In this document: piece after piece, positions 53,212 through 62,722 of the stretch
Numbering within the stretch: position 1 is the stretch's first letter
How the letters are laid out: the number at the start of each line of letters is the position of its first letter
DNA from: Pachyseris speciosa
Taxonomy: Eukaryota; Cnidaria; Anthozoa; Scleractinia; Pachyseridae
Assembly (NCBI GenBank): GCA_016490735.1
Contig: JAEMWC010001632.1
Coordinates: 37,501 to 101,500, forward strand
Direction: 5' to 3'
Length of the DNA stretch: 64,000 bases
The notes under the pieces: generated by a model
Told to the model about the DNA's origin: nothing
The model's database searches: none
Seen by the model: the letters and a program-made list of their open reading frames with translations, nothing else
Translations under genes and position numbers: made by a program

Positions 53212-53218
53212 ACTTTGT

Positions 53219-53458
53219 TTAGTGGAGCTACATTGTGCAAACAATTCCAGCTCTAGCATGATGTTTCTACCAGTAATTAAGAACAAGGATGACCTTCAAC
53301 TGTTGTACCCGGATCGTCTTAATGGGATAGGCAAATTTGAAGGCCAATACCATATTGTCACTGATCCTGATGTACCACCTGTTGTACACGCGCCACGAAA
53401 ATGCTCCATAAATATTAAAGATTATATCAGGAAAGAACTCGATGAAATGATTGCTTAG
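53219..53458 (+). pseudogene. Start of Gypsy pol (protease/RT linker)
   Basis: Encodes LLYPDRLNGIGKFEGQYHIV, then DPDVPPVVHAPRKCSINIKDYIRKELDEMIA and a stop. The F.G..Y.I..D..V.PVVHA.R..P linker precedes the reverse transcriptase in this Gypsy group. It ends where the right LTR remnant begins, so the deletion removed the catalytic part. Confidence 0.75.
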
Positions 53459-53570
53459 GACTGGTACGAGTTCCGTCATCTTGTATCCCGCTTGAAGTAA
53501 AGTTACTGTTCATCTGGTTCTTGTTTCTCAGCGTTTCGGTCTATCTCTTCTGTAATAATATTTCACTCTC

Positions 53571-55056
53571 GAGATCGCTTTAGTTAGACGTTTCGTTAAA
53601 CTTTCCCTAAAAAAGAAAAATTTGTGAGCTTAGGCTAATACTGGCTCCACTTGGCCAGGGGCGTGCATATAAATATACGGTGGTTTTTGTACACCTTTGT
53701 AAGGCTTTTGGTATTTTGTAAACAATTATTTCAATATCTTTGCGTTTAAAAAAATGAAGGCGGGACAAGGAAAGTGGTGCTCACGCCAAAAGTTTTGTTC
53801 ATGATTTTTAAAACACATCAATTATTCGCATTTCGGAATATATCGCTTGTACGGTAAAATATTCGAAATGTTTAATACGATGCGACAATTTTGTACCACT
53901 CGTGGCCAATTTTACTTCCCAGCATAGGTCTAATTTTTTACTGTGAGTTAATACAGCCGCACTCGTTTTTGTCGGTGAGCGTTCCATTTTTATATACTAG
54001 AGGCTACTAAAATCAGCTTCATAAATAGATTCACAACACTGTTTTAGAAAAGAGCTAAGTTTCATGGAGATCTTAATTAAACTCCGTTACTTATTAATAA
54101 CTGTTTGAATTTCACCTCAATTAAATGAATGGCGTGCAAGTAGTCACTCTGCCCGCACTTTTACGAGCCTTTATAAAACTTTCAAACATTGCATGGTTTA
54201 TAAAGGCACGTAAAATTGCCTCAAATTGGATGGGCCATTAAGACACATTTCGTAAGCGTAAACCTAAGTTAAACTGTCATGATGTTTTGAAGCCGTACGT
54301 GATCCCCTTCAGGCACTGACAGGCAATCTTTCAAGTCAGAATGACGTAAAATTTAATTATAAAAATGGGTCTTAAATAAATCATGACCCCTTTATTAGCA
54401 CCATCTTCAGGAACCACATTTTATCAAAGCTAAGCTATAATTATTTTGGGGAAGCACATACACCTGACTCCCTTTGCACTCTTTTAAGTCAGAGAATTTT
54501 TCATTGTGTTGTGGAACTAAGTACCACTAAGTTGAGAAACGTAATTAGTAAGAACGTTTTCGTGTTTTAAACAAACAATGTCTGTTTCAAATGTTTTTCC
54601 TCATGCTTTGCAGGTTTTCGAACGATTCTACAAACCGCCTCAAACCGGGAAGATCGCCATAAGTTTTAGATATACAAGGACGATTTTGAACTTTACAGAC
54701 ATGTTTCGGCAGAAACTTCTCTCTTCACTACAAGTACGTGTTCCAAGATGCAAATCTCAATTTAATATTTATAACAACTAACTGCTAATGAGCACATATA
54801 TAAATAATAGAAAAATGTATATAAAGCATGCAAATTACAAAGATAGGATTAAATTAACGTGCGGAAGTTCTTGATTATGGAAAGGTTTTTGCCACAAGAT
54901 GTGTCAGGCACCGCACAGGGGGGCTTAAGTTTTAGTTTTAGTTTAATGCATTTCTAGCATTTAATGCATTTCTAGCCATTTCAGAGGACTTTAATTTAAA
55001 AATTACCGACTTGACTCACTCTACTCACTCTGACGCTTTCGAAGTGAGCCCCCCCT
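53571..55056 (+). other. Upstream region of unit 3
   Basis: Blocks shared with units 1 and 4: TCGCATTTCGGAATATAT, GGTAAAATATT.GAAATGTTT, CCTAAGTTAAACTGT.ATGAT, and TCTTAAATAAAT.ATGA. It contains a hammerhead-like fold (54692-54735, - strand). Just before the exon fragment a small inverted pair GGGGGGCTTA/TGAGCCCCCC (54916-55055) marks where exon 1's start was lost. Confidence 0.55.
54692..54735 (-). ncRNA. Degenerate hammerhead motif
   Basis: The - strand: stem I TTGTA/TGTAA, GTGAAGA in place of CUGANGA, stem II AGAAG..-TTTCT-like, GAAA, palindromic ACATGT, C. Core position 3 is changed. Confidence 0.45.
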
Positions 55057-55279
55057 TCTATTCATGGCATGTTTCTGAAAGGTCATACGTTTGAAACAGT
55101 TCAGGCCTCCCACCCAGCAGAGTGCGACATAACATGCTAGCAGGAGGCCAGATGCCAGAGCTACAACGTCATCATTGGTCGAAATAACTGTGAGCTGAAC
55201 TCCAGAACCAAAGAAGCCAGGCCGGAGGACTTTATGCTGGATTTGAACCGGTTCTACATGAGGCGTGCATTTAACAGAG
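55057..55279 (+). pseudogene. Unit 3: truncated exon 1 of the PAN-domain family
   Basis: Encodes IHGMFLKGHTFETVQASHPA, ECDITC, a TAG stop (55138-55140), QEARCQSYNVIIGRN and CELNSRTKEARPEDFMLDLN through RAFNR. The signal-peptide half is missing. The donor GTTAAT still follows. Intron 1 continues to about 56450 in step with unit 4 (59794-60700), but no exon 2 or exon 3 follows. Dead copy; the preserved part is nearly identical to the intact genes. Confidence 0.85.
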
Positions 55280-56450
55280 GTTAATGTTTCTTTTTTTAAT
55301 GTGTATCGACAGCGAACCCACGCGCTTCAGAGCTATTTCATGATGAAACATTAAAATAAATATACTTTTCAGCTGTTTCAGTGTTTTTCTGTCTTAAAGC
55401 GAAGACTATATATTTTGCCAAGCTAAGCGATTTTAAGGTTAAATATTTAAATTTTGAGCTAGTCGAAAATGAAGTTTAGAGTTTCTACATGCACTTCTCA
55501 AGTGTCAAGTGGTAGCCATTAATTTTCCACCGCCATCTGTCTCTCAAAAAGATTACTTTTTTTCCACATCTGTTTTCGGCTTAGCTGCAGAATATCCTTC
55601 CACTCCAAAACACTGTGATCTTGACACAGTGGCTACGCGACCAGGCAGCTACGCAGTGTAGTAGTGGCGTAGCAAAGTAGCTGCCGGCGTAGTTGCCGGT
55701 GTAGCCACTTAGGTAGCTGGAATGCGAAGACGAGTAGCCACAAACAATATTCATTTGTATTTCTCGTTTTTGTAATGTAAAGAGAAGAGAAAAGTGTGAC
55801 AGGCAGTACCTGCATAGCCATTTATCCACGTTGTCAAGTGATACAGCCTCAAGTAGCCAGGAATTCTGCAGTTATCCTGTTTACAGCTATTAATAGTCAT
55901 TTTCTCGCGCAAAACTCCTCATTGATATGTCTTAATCTCAGTCTTGTAAACGTTTTCAAGTTGCTTAAGCGAATGATACACGGTTCAACATTTGTTCAGC
56001 AACAAATGTTGCAGCTGCTGTTCAACAAATGTTGACGAAATAGAGCTTGGCTCTATTCCGCTCGACAAGTTGGCGCAACAATGTTCAACATTTGTTGCTC
56101 AACAAATGTTGAACCGTGTATCATTCGCTTTAGCAATATTAATAAAAATCGAATTGGTTCAGTGATGAAGTTGATGGTGTATGTAATGAAATTATTCGGA
56201 CACGAAATGTTTTGGAAGATTTGAGAAAAGCAAAACCACAACGATTAAACGCAGGTATCAGTAAAAGTCCAATTTTAATTAAAGATTGAAATGTGAGAGA
56301 AGAAAATCCCTTCACTTCTGTTACTTTTCTCTCTCCCAAAGAGACACCGTTGCATCCAAACCCTGATCTAATTCCACCCCACACCTAAAAAGCTGAAGAA
56401 CACGCCCTTAAATTGGTTTAACTTTGCTTTCAATGTTGCTTCAAAATTTC
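55280..56450 (+). other. Unit 3 intron 1, paralogous to unit 4 intron 1
   Basis: Shared blocks: TTAAATTTTGAGCTA, GGCTTAGCTGCAGAATA, AGTGATACAGCCTCG/A, ATATTAATAAAAATCGAATT, and TCTCTCTCCCAAAGAGACAC. Interrupted by the MITE at 55968-56129. A cluster of TAGCTGC/GTAGC words at 55630-55730 forms local inverted repeats. Confidence 0.7.
55968..56129. mobile_element. 162-bp palindromic MITE with TTA target site
   Basis: Inverted arms of about 44 bp with one mismatch: AGCGAATGATACACGGTTCA at each end, then ACATTTGTT/CAGCAACAAATGTTG. TTA at 55965-55967 and 56130-56132. The paralogous intron of unit 4 reads TTGCTTGCCAATATT at 60423, the empty site. Confidence 0.9.
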
Positions 56451-56509
56451 ATTGGGTCTCGAAAATTCTTATATTTGTTCTTCTGTTTTCTGCGGCGTCA
56501 CTCTAGGCA

Positions 56510-56822
56510 TGTCATGCGATGCTTAGTCAATACCAAAAGAAGTCATCAATATGGTGACCTGCCGTCTTTCATGTGGTTTGGGAGACGTAATCGTTTGGCA
56601 GCAAGTTATGCTCGTGTTAGGATACAAGTGATCGTGCGTTTTAGACACAACTAAGTTTATGCTGTTCAGGGCTTCACAAGAACACCTTTTCTTGGACTTT
56701 TTCAGCCAATTAAGTTCGCTGTTTGGGTAAGCAGGTTTTCCTATTTTTTTAAATTTTGTATTCATAAAATACTTTGTCGTTTTAATTAAAAGAGGGCTAA
56801 GAAAGAACAATGATAAGAACTC
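56510..56822 (+). repeat. Partial solo LTR of the Gypsy family
   Basis: Matches the left LTR 51430-51670 (GGCAGCAAGTTATGCTCGT, AATACTTTGTCGTTTTAATT, AGAACAATGATAAGA). No internal region is attached. Confidence 0.7.
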
Positions 56823-58087
56823 CGAGACCGTCTTTGTTAAAAGTGGCTTCGATTTTCAAAAGAAAAAAAAAAAAACAATAAAAAAAACAAAAACAAAAAA
56901 AAGAGGATCGATAATCACAGGTTCAAAGAGAACGTCACCAAACAGTAGGTTTAATGAGATGAACAAAACCAATCGCTCTGCACGTGCGTTTCACATTTGG
57001 TGTATTTCTTTGCCGTCATCTGCAAGACAACAACGTGAAATGACCCAAGTTTTCTAGAGAACGTGAGCCCACGACGGCAAATTTGTCTTTTTTTCCTGAC
57101 TTTAACGCCGTTCGCTGTAATTTAGCCCCGGGCGAATTCGCCAGCAGTTTTAAAGTTAGAAAAATTGGAATGATCGTAAAACAATTACAAAAGCGAGAAG
57201 TTAGATTTTGAAATGACGTTTTCGTTGGCGTTGCCGTCGTCGATGCTTAAGCTCCCTACTGGCTCAACAAGGCCAGGACCGTGGATACAAATATTTTCAC
57301 AATTTACAAATATAAAGTTGCTTGTGTAAGGTTTTTGGTATTTTCAAAACATGAATGTCGTGTGAGTAGTCATTCTTCTCACACTTTTACATGCCTTTAT
57401 AAAAATGCAAAAACTACATGTTTTATAAAGGCACCTAAAAGTTACTAAAATTGGATAGGCCATCAAGACAAATTTCATAAACTAAAACCTAAGTTAAACT
57501 GTAATGATTTTTGGAAGTCATACGTGACTCTCTTCACACACTGACAGAAAGTCTTTAAAGTCAGATTGACATAAAATTCAATACAGTAATTGCGACGCTC
57601 TAACTTAGCTAATCACACCGCGAGTTCCCATATTAAGTTATATAAATGAGTCTTAAATAAATTATGAAACCCTTATAAGCACCACCTTTAGTAACCACAT
57701 TTCACCGAAGCTGTGCTATAATTATTTTTGGAAAGCATATATACCTTACTCCCTTTACCCTGTGTGAATTTCTTATATTTAGACAAAATTAACTTTGTTC
57801 CTCTGTGCCTTCTTCTTCCTGTTCTATATATGGCATTAAGAAATACCTTTTCCCCTTGTTGTTGGACTAAGCACTGCAAATACAGATTTCTGAACCGCTG
57901 CCAGTTTACTAACCTAATTAATAAGAACGTTTGCGACTTTCTAGCACCGTAATTCGTACCCTCATGTTTTAAACAAACAATGCCTGTTTCAGGTGTCACT
58001 TCCTCATGCTTTGCAGGTTTTCGAGGGATTCTACAAATTGTCTCAAACCAGGAAGGCCACAATAATACAAAAGGACGATTTGGAACT

Positions 58088-58131
58088 TTACAGACATGTT
58101 TCGGCAGAAACTGCTGTCTTCTTCAGTGCAA
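58088..58131 (-). ncRNA. Hammerhead ribozyme motif with complete core
   Basis: The - strand: stem I TTGCA (58131-58127) with TGTAA (58092-58088), exact core CTGAAGA, stem II GACAG/CTGCC (one mismatch), GAAA (58102-58099), palindromic ACATGT, C. Same class as the PLE hammerheads. Confidence 0.65.
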
Positions 58132-58604
58132 GTACGCGCGTGTTACAGTAGGCAATCTGGATATTTAACAATTATTTACTGAAGTGGAGCTGAATAGTTG
58201 TTCGCACCATGCGAAATTTTGTTTGATTTGCCAAAAAATCTGTCAACGCGAAGGCATTTCTAGTGCGAACGATTTTTTGCAACCACCAAAATTTTTGCAA
58301 GCGCAACAAAACTTCAAAGATTCCGTCGACTAGCTTTGGAGGTGTGTAAAAATTTTGTCAGGCGAGAAAATCCTTTGCCATTCCTTGACATCCATCTGTC
58401 GTTGGGCCATCAATTTGATAGGAAGTAAATGACAGGCCTGCACGGACTCTTGCGGTTACCTTGCATTAGAGCCATCTGTCACCAAAAACAATTCGCATCT
58501 TCATGTGCGAACAGGATTACGAACACAAAAAATTGGTGATTACAAAATTTTCAAATTTTTTTTTTTTTTTTTTTTGCAAACGCTAAACTAAAATTTTCGT
58601 CTTA

Positions 58605-58898
58605 AGGCCGAGACACACTAGGCGACAAGTCGCTGCAACACAGTCGCGGGGAGAAGTCGCCGCAACAATTCGCCTCGTCTTTTTTGTGAAAATCGTTGTC
58701 GCTGCGATCAGTTGCACGAATTCAAACCAGATTGAATCCGCCGCAGCAACAACAATTTTCACAGAAACTCACCGTGTCAGACGAGGCGAATTGTTGCGGC
58801 GACTTGTCCCCGCGACGTGTTGCAGCGACTTGTTTTGAAGGCTGAGTACACACGGAGGGACTTGTCGCAGAGACATGTCACCTAGTGTGTCTCGGCCT
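58605..58898. mobile_element. 294-bp MITE with TTA target site
   Basis: Ends AGGCCGAGACACACTAGGCG and the complement of AGGCCGAGACACACTAGGTG. Inner arms include GACAAGTCGCTGCAAC and its complement. TTA at 58602-58604 and 58899-58901. It splits a stretch that ends GTGCGAACAGGGCC, and GTTCGCACC at 58200 suggests an outer, older inverted-repeat element. Confidence 0.8.
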
Positions 58899-59054
58899 TT
58901 AGTGCGAACAGGGCCTTAATCGTGTAAATTACAAATATAGGATTAAATTAACGTGCTGAAGATCTTGATTAAGGGACCGGTTTTCCCACAGGATGTGTAA
59001 GGCTTCGTTTTTCTTTAGCTAGTTATTTATATTCAGATTTGCATCGTGTCACAC

Positions 59055-59098
59055 CTGCATTGAAGAAGGCAGAAGTTTCTGTTGAAACATGTCTGTAA
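59055..59098 (+). ncRNA. Hammerhead motif with one core change
   Basis: Stem I CTGCA/TGTAA, core TTGAAGA (C3 to U), stem II GCAGAA/TTCTGT, GAAA at 59084-59087, ACATGT, C. It faces the 58088 copy in inverse orientation across the MITE. Confidence 0.5.
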
Positions 59099-59480
59099 AA
59101 TTCAAAATCGTCGTGATAAGAGTTTGCTGTCTTTGGGCAATCAGAACACCAAAGGCATTATGACGAAGCAACGCGTACGAAAGTCACCACGAAATCATGA
59201 AACGACCATAATGTTCGATAATTGAATGCTTTATTCAAGTTAAGAGGCCGAATACTAAATTAGCTCCACAATTATTTTTTTTCTGGCGGGCAGAACGAGG
59301 AACGAGAGAAATATGCAAAAAAAAAAAAAACGCAAAATGTTCTTGGTAGACGGTATCTATGACATTTAAACAGGAATTTTTTTCTGCTAATATAACGATT
59401 TTATTTATAATAACTATATTTTCTTCGTCAATCTGACTTGCAGGACCATTTTTCAGCTCCATTTCACTGATATCAACAAG

Positions 59481-59793
59481 ATGACACCTCGTTTCTGGTT
59501 GCCAGTTGCAGCTCTGATCTACCGCATTGGTCTTATTGAGTCGGCTGGCCAATGTCATCAAGCAGAGTACTCCATTCATGGCATGTGTCTGAAAGGCCAT
59601 ACGTTTAAAACAGTTCAGGATGCCCACCTAGCAGAGTGCGACATAATATGCGAGCGGGAGGCCAGATGCCAGAGCTACAACGTCATCATTGGTCGAAATA
59701 TTTGTGAGCTGAACTCCAGAACCAAAGAAGCCAGGCCGGAGGACTTCATACCGGATGTGCACCGGTTCTACATGAGGCGTGCATTTAACAGAG
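59481..59793 (+). CDS. Unit 4 exon 1: signal peptide and PAN/apple-like domain
   Basis: 313 nt. MTPRFWLPVAALIYRIGLIE, then SAGQC. ECDIICEREARCQSYN holds the central Cys motif. The ATG is preceded by the TTTCACTGATATCAACAAG block conserved in units 1 and 2. Confidence 0.8.
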
Positions 59794-61687
59794 GTCGCAT
59801 TTGCCTTTCACGTTACTATGTTTTAAAATGTGTATCGACAGCGAAGCCGAGCGCCTTAGAACAATTTCAGGATTAAAAAATAAAACTAAATTGTTTAATT
59901 GTGTTACAGTGTGACAAAGCGAAGACTATCGATTTTTCCAAGCGGTTTAATGATGAAATATTTAAATTTTGAGCTATTTGAAAAGACATTTAAGTTTCTA
60001 TTATCTGAGTGGTCTTCAGTTTCAAGTATTAGCCTTTAATTTTGCAAAGTCGTCTTTTTCTCAAATATTAAAGTTTTTTTTCACATCTGTTCTCGGCTTA
60101 GCTGCAGAATAAACGTCACTCCTCCAAAATACATCTCGACACAGTTTAATTACGCCGCGACAAGGCAGCTATTCGGCTTAGCTCCGTAGCTACGTAGCCG
60201 CGTAGTTGAATATCCACTGTATAGAGCCACCTTAATTTGTATTCTCGATCTTGAAATGAAAAGCGCAAAGAAAGACGTGACGCGTAAGTAACTGCGTAGC
60301 CATGTATCCACTGCACGTTTTCAAGTGATACAGCCTCGTGTGGCCAGGTATTCTGCAACTATCCTTTTTTCTATCTACTGACAGTCAGTTTCTCGTGCAA
60401 ATCCCTCACTGATGTGTCTTAGTTGCTTGCCAATATTAATAAAAATCGAATTCGCTTAATGATGAGCTTTATCGTGTGCAAATAAAATTCTTCAGGCGCG
60501 AAATGTTTTGGAAGGTTTGAAAAAAGCAAAACGATCAAGATTAAACTCTGTCTCTCAGGTTTCAGTAAAAATCTAATTTTAATTAAGGGTTGAACTATGA
60601 GAGAAGAGAATCTCCCTCTCTTCTGTTACTTTTCTCTCTCTCCCAAAGAGACACTGTTCCGTCCAAACCCTGGTGCAATTTCGCTCCAAACCGCCTCTAA
60701 ACACACTGAAACATAGGAAAAGAATAGAGGTTGATTTTATGGTTACTACTTCTGCTATTTCACCACTGAGCGTTCTTCGGTTTGAAGCTTAATTGGTGGG
60801 TCAGCGCAATTTGACTCTACCGTTAGAGACTCACCAATGAAAATGGTAAATTGCCAGTATTACACTATGTTGGGAGCTTAGTTAGGTTACGTGTTAACTC
60901 AATTTTATCCAAAATATATTGTTGACACTATTACGAAATATTCTGTTTCTTTTGTTTTGCAGCACCACTTGGTTCAATTCCAGAGCTTCCCGCTGAATCG
61001 TGCAGCGAAATCAAAGCAAGTGAAGGAGACAAAATGGCTAACTCCGAATACTGGATATACTCAGATGGAAATACTAAGCAGACCATCGTGGCCACATGCC
61101 TAGGTATGGAGATTCACGTTTTACTGCCTCTCCTACTCAACATCCCATTCCCTCTTAGTTGAAAGGGCTGCGTCATATGTCTTGTGGGTCAAATTAAAAT
61201 CAAGTACCCTTCAGTACCTTTCCTCGTAACAAAATGCCCCTGGAACACCAAAAGAAAGATGCCAAGCTATTTTCTCAAAGGGGTAGTAGATCATAGTCGG
61301 TGTTTGGCTGTTTTTACACAACACAACGGGAAAACCTTCAAGGCTGGCCTGATTTTCTTAATTCTGAAGTTTCGTTCCATGTCAGTCTTCGCCATCCATA
61401 GCCAAAGAGGCATATTTATTGCTTTGTTAGACTGTTAAAGTAATTTTAAACTGAATGATGATTTTAAGCTTTTTTTTCCAATAACTCTTTCAGCTTTTGA
61501 AAGTAATATTGTCTAAATGTTGGTAAAGTCAGGTCGATGAACATCATATTCATCAAAGTATAAGACGGACCTTTACTAAATCAGTAATAAATATTGCAGC
61601 TTTTTTTTGTAAATTTCCCTAAGAATCTCTTTTTCTTTAAAAACTATATTACTGTTGTTGTTGTTGTTGTTGTTGTTGTTTTTGTTG

Positions 61688-61722
<35 letters not shown>

Positions 61723-62545
61723 GCGTGAAATATTAAGGGAATCATAAAAAAGGCAAAACCTTAGGAATCAAGTAAACACTGTCCAAAAGCAATGCTAGTC
61801 ACAAACGGAAAATAAGTAATTTTTTGGCCAAATATTTTGCTGTCCTTTTGCTTGTTAATTCTTTGTAATTTACCTGCACTCTTTATTTTTGCTTATCTTT
61901 TTATCTATTATCATTATCATCATTATTATCATCGTCATTATCATCATTACAATTATTGATAGTGTTATTTAATTATTCATTAATCCACTCATTTGTTAGA
62001 TAGCTCGTTTACTCATTCGTTCATTGGCCCTAATAAGGCTAATAAAATAAATTTAAGACGTTTGGCAGAAAATCAACAAAGAACCTGTTTGCTTTGGGGC
62101 GAAAAATAACCGCTACGGTGCCTTCAACATGACGAAAACTGGGCACATCAAGACCATGAAGCTTGTCCACAGAAATGGATCGATACGCTGCAACACTAAT
62201 AAAGATGCTACCTACTGGGGTTGCAACAATTCAGAACAATATCCAAAGTACACGTCGCTGACAATCATCACGAACGCCAAAAAACAAGTTCTTCTCCCAC
62301 CCCCTGAAGAATTGCAGGCAGCAACGAAAAGTCATATCCATAGCTGCAAAAAGAAAAAGCACTTTTACGTTCTGAAAGGAATCTTACAAAACTCAACAGA
62401 GCTCGTTTTTGGCAACCTCTCAAACCATTTGCCTTTGTTACGAAACCAAGAGCTGCAAATCTGGTATGGGCAGGACTTGAAGGATTGTGGAGAGAATGAC
62501 AATAGTGGTACTACTTGTGTGGATGTGTATGCATGGTACATATGA
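59481..62545 (+). CDS. Unit 4: secreted PAN/apple-domain gene, three exons, intact (313 aa)
   Basis: Exons 59481-59793, 60963-61103 and 62058-62545 (313 + 141 + 488 nt) join in phase 1 into one open frame. Signal peptide FWLPVAALIYRIGLIESA; PAN/apple-like domain with the same five Cys as unit 1 plus one extra (GMCLKGH); exon 2 motif SCSEIKASEGD..YWIYSDG; exon 3 from DVWQKINKEPVCFGAKNN to CVDVYAWYI. The last exon is 24 nt longer than in unit 1: SHIHSCKKKK adds Cys and Lys. Intron 1 starts GTCGCA, a weaker donor than the GTAGCG of unit 1, and the intron 2 acceptor has a poor pyrimidine tract (AATTTAAG), so splicing should be confirmed. Function unknown; extracellular by inference. Confidence 0.75.
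60963..61103 (+). CDS. Unit 4 exon 2
   Basis: 141 nt after TTTCTTTTGTTTTGCAG and before GTATGG. Differs from unit 1 exon 2 by a few residues only (PLGSIP, KMANSEY, TIVATCL). Confidence 0.85.
   Translation, partial: HHLVQFQSFPLNRAAKSKQVKETKWLTPNTGYTQMEILSRPSWPHA
61664..61970. repeat. Microsatellites (TTG)n, (TTA)n and (ATC)n in intron 2
   Basis: TTG runs at 61653-61690, TTA runs at 61691-61722, and ATTATCATC runs at 61910-61955. They occupy the same intron position as the GGTAGT runs of units 1 and 2. Confidence 0.85.
62058..62545 (+). CDS. Unit 4 exon 3: C-terminal domain
   Basis: 488 nt. Conserved with unit 1 exon 3 over GAKNN.YG.F, MTKTG.IK.MKLVHR.GSIRCNT, DATYWGC.N, LT.ITNA, NSTELVFGNLS, LRNQELQIWY. 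The insert around 62325-62350 (KSHIHSCKKKK) is absent from unit 1 and partly present in unit 2 (VHECDKRKH). Confidence 0.8.
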
Positions 62546-62603
62546 ATAATAACCACATCCCGGAGTGACGATATTTAGTAAATAAACCTCCCTCGGAGCC
62601 TGT

Positions 62604-62722
62604 TATATCGGAGGATAATCTCCTTGGCTGATAGATTGTCCGAAAAATGAATCGTTCGCTCCTCGGTCAACTGTGAAATTTTGAGGATAACCTATCAGCC
62701 AAGGACATTATCCTCCGATATA
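62604..62722. mobile_element. 119-bp MITE in the unit 4 3' region
   Basis: Inverted arms TATATCGGAGGATAAT.TCCT, then TGGCTGATAG, about 31 bp, close to the stop codon. TA may be the target site (element 62606-62720). Confidence 0.8.

Larger units (their letters stand above)
51395..53570 (+). mobile_element. Gypsy-type LTR retrotransposon, internally deleted
   Basis: Left LTR about 51395-51828; its last 100 bp (TCCCGCTTGAA.TAAAGTTAC, TGTTCATCTGGTTCTTGT, TAATATTTCA) recur at 53470-53568 as the right LTR remnant. Between them lie gag (51900-52250), two CCHC knuckles, an aspartic protease and the N-terminus of pol; the rest of RT, RNase H and integrase is deleted. The gag wording (ERLIEQLIIGTRQRMVQEVLLG), double knuckle and DTGAQGNILPL protease match the K02A2.6-like Gypsy group common in cnidarians. 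A MITE interrupts pol. Confidence 0.8.
56823..59480 (+). other. Spacer and upstream region of unit 4
   Basis: An A-rich run at 56860-56910, then non-coding DNA. From about 57350 it follows the unit 3 upstream region (CATGAATG.CGTG..AGTAGTCA, CCTTTATAAA, AACTGTAATGATTTTTGGAAG). It carries two hammerhead motifs and a MITE. A possible 5' UTR acceptor, ACTTGCAG, lies at 59436-59443. Confidence 0.5.
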
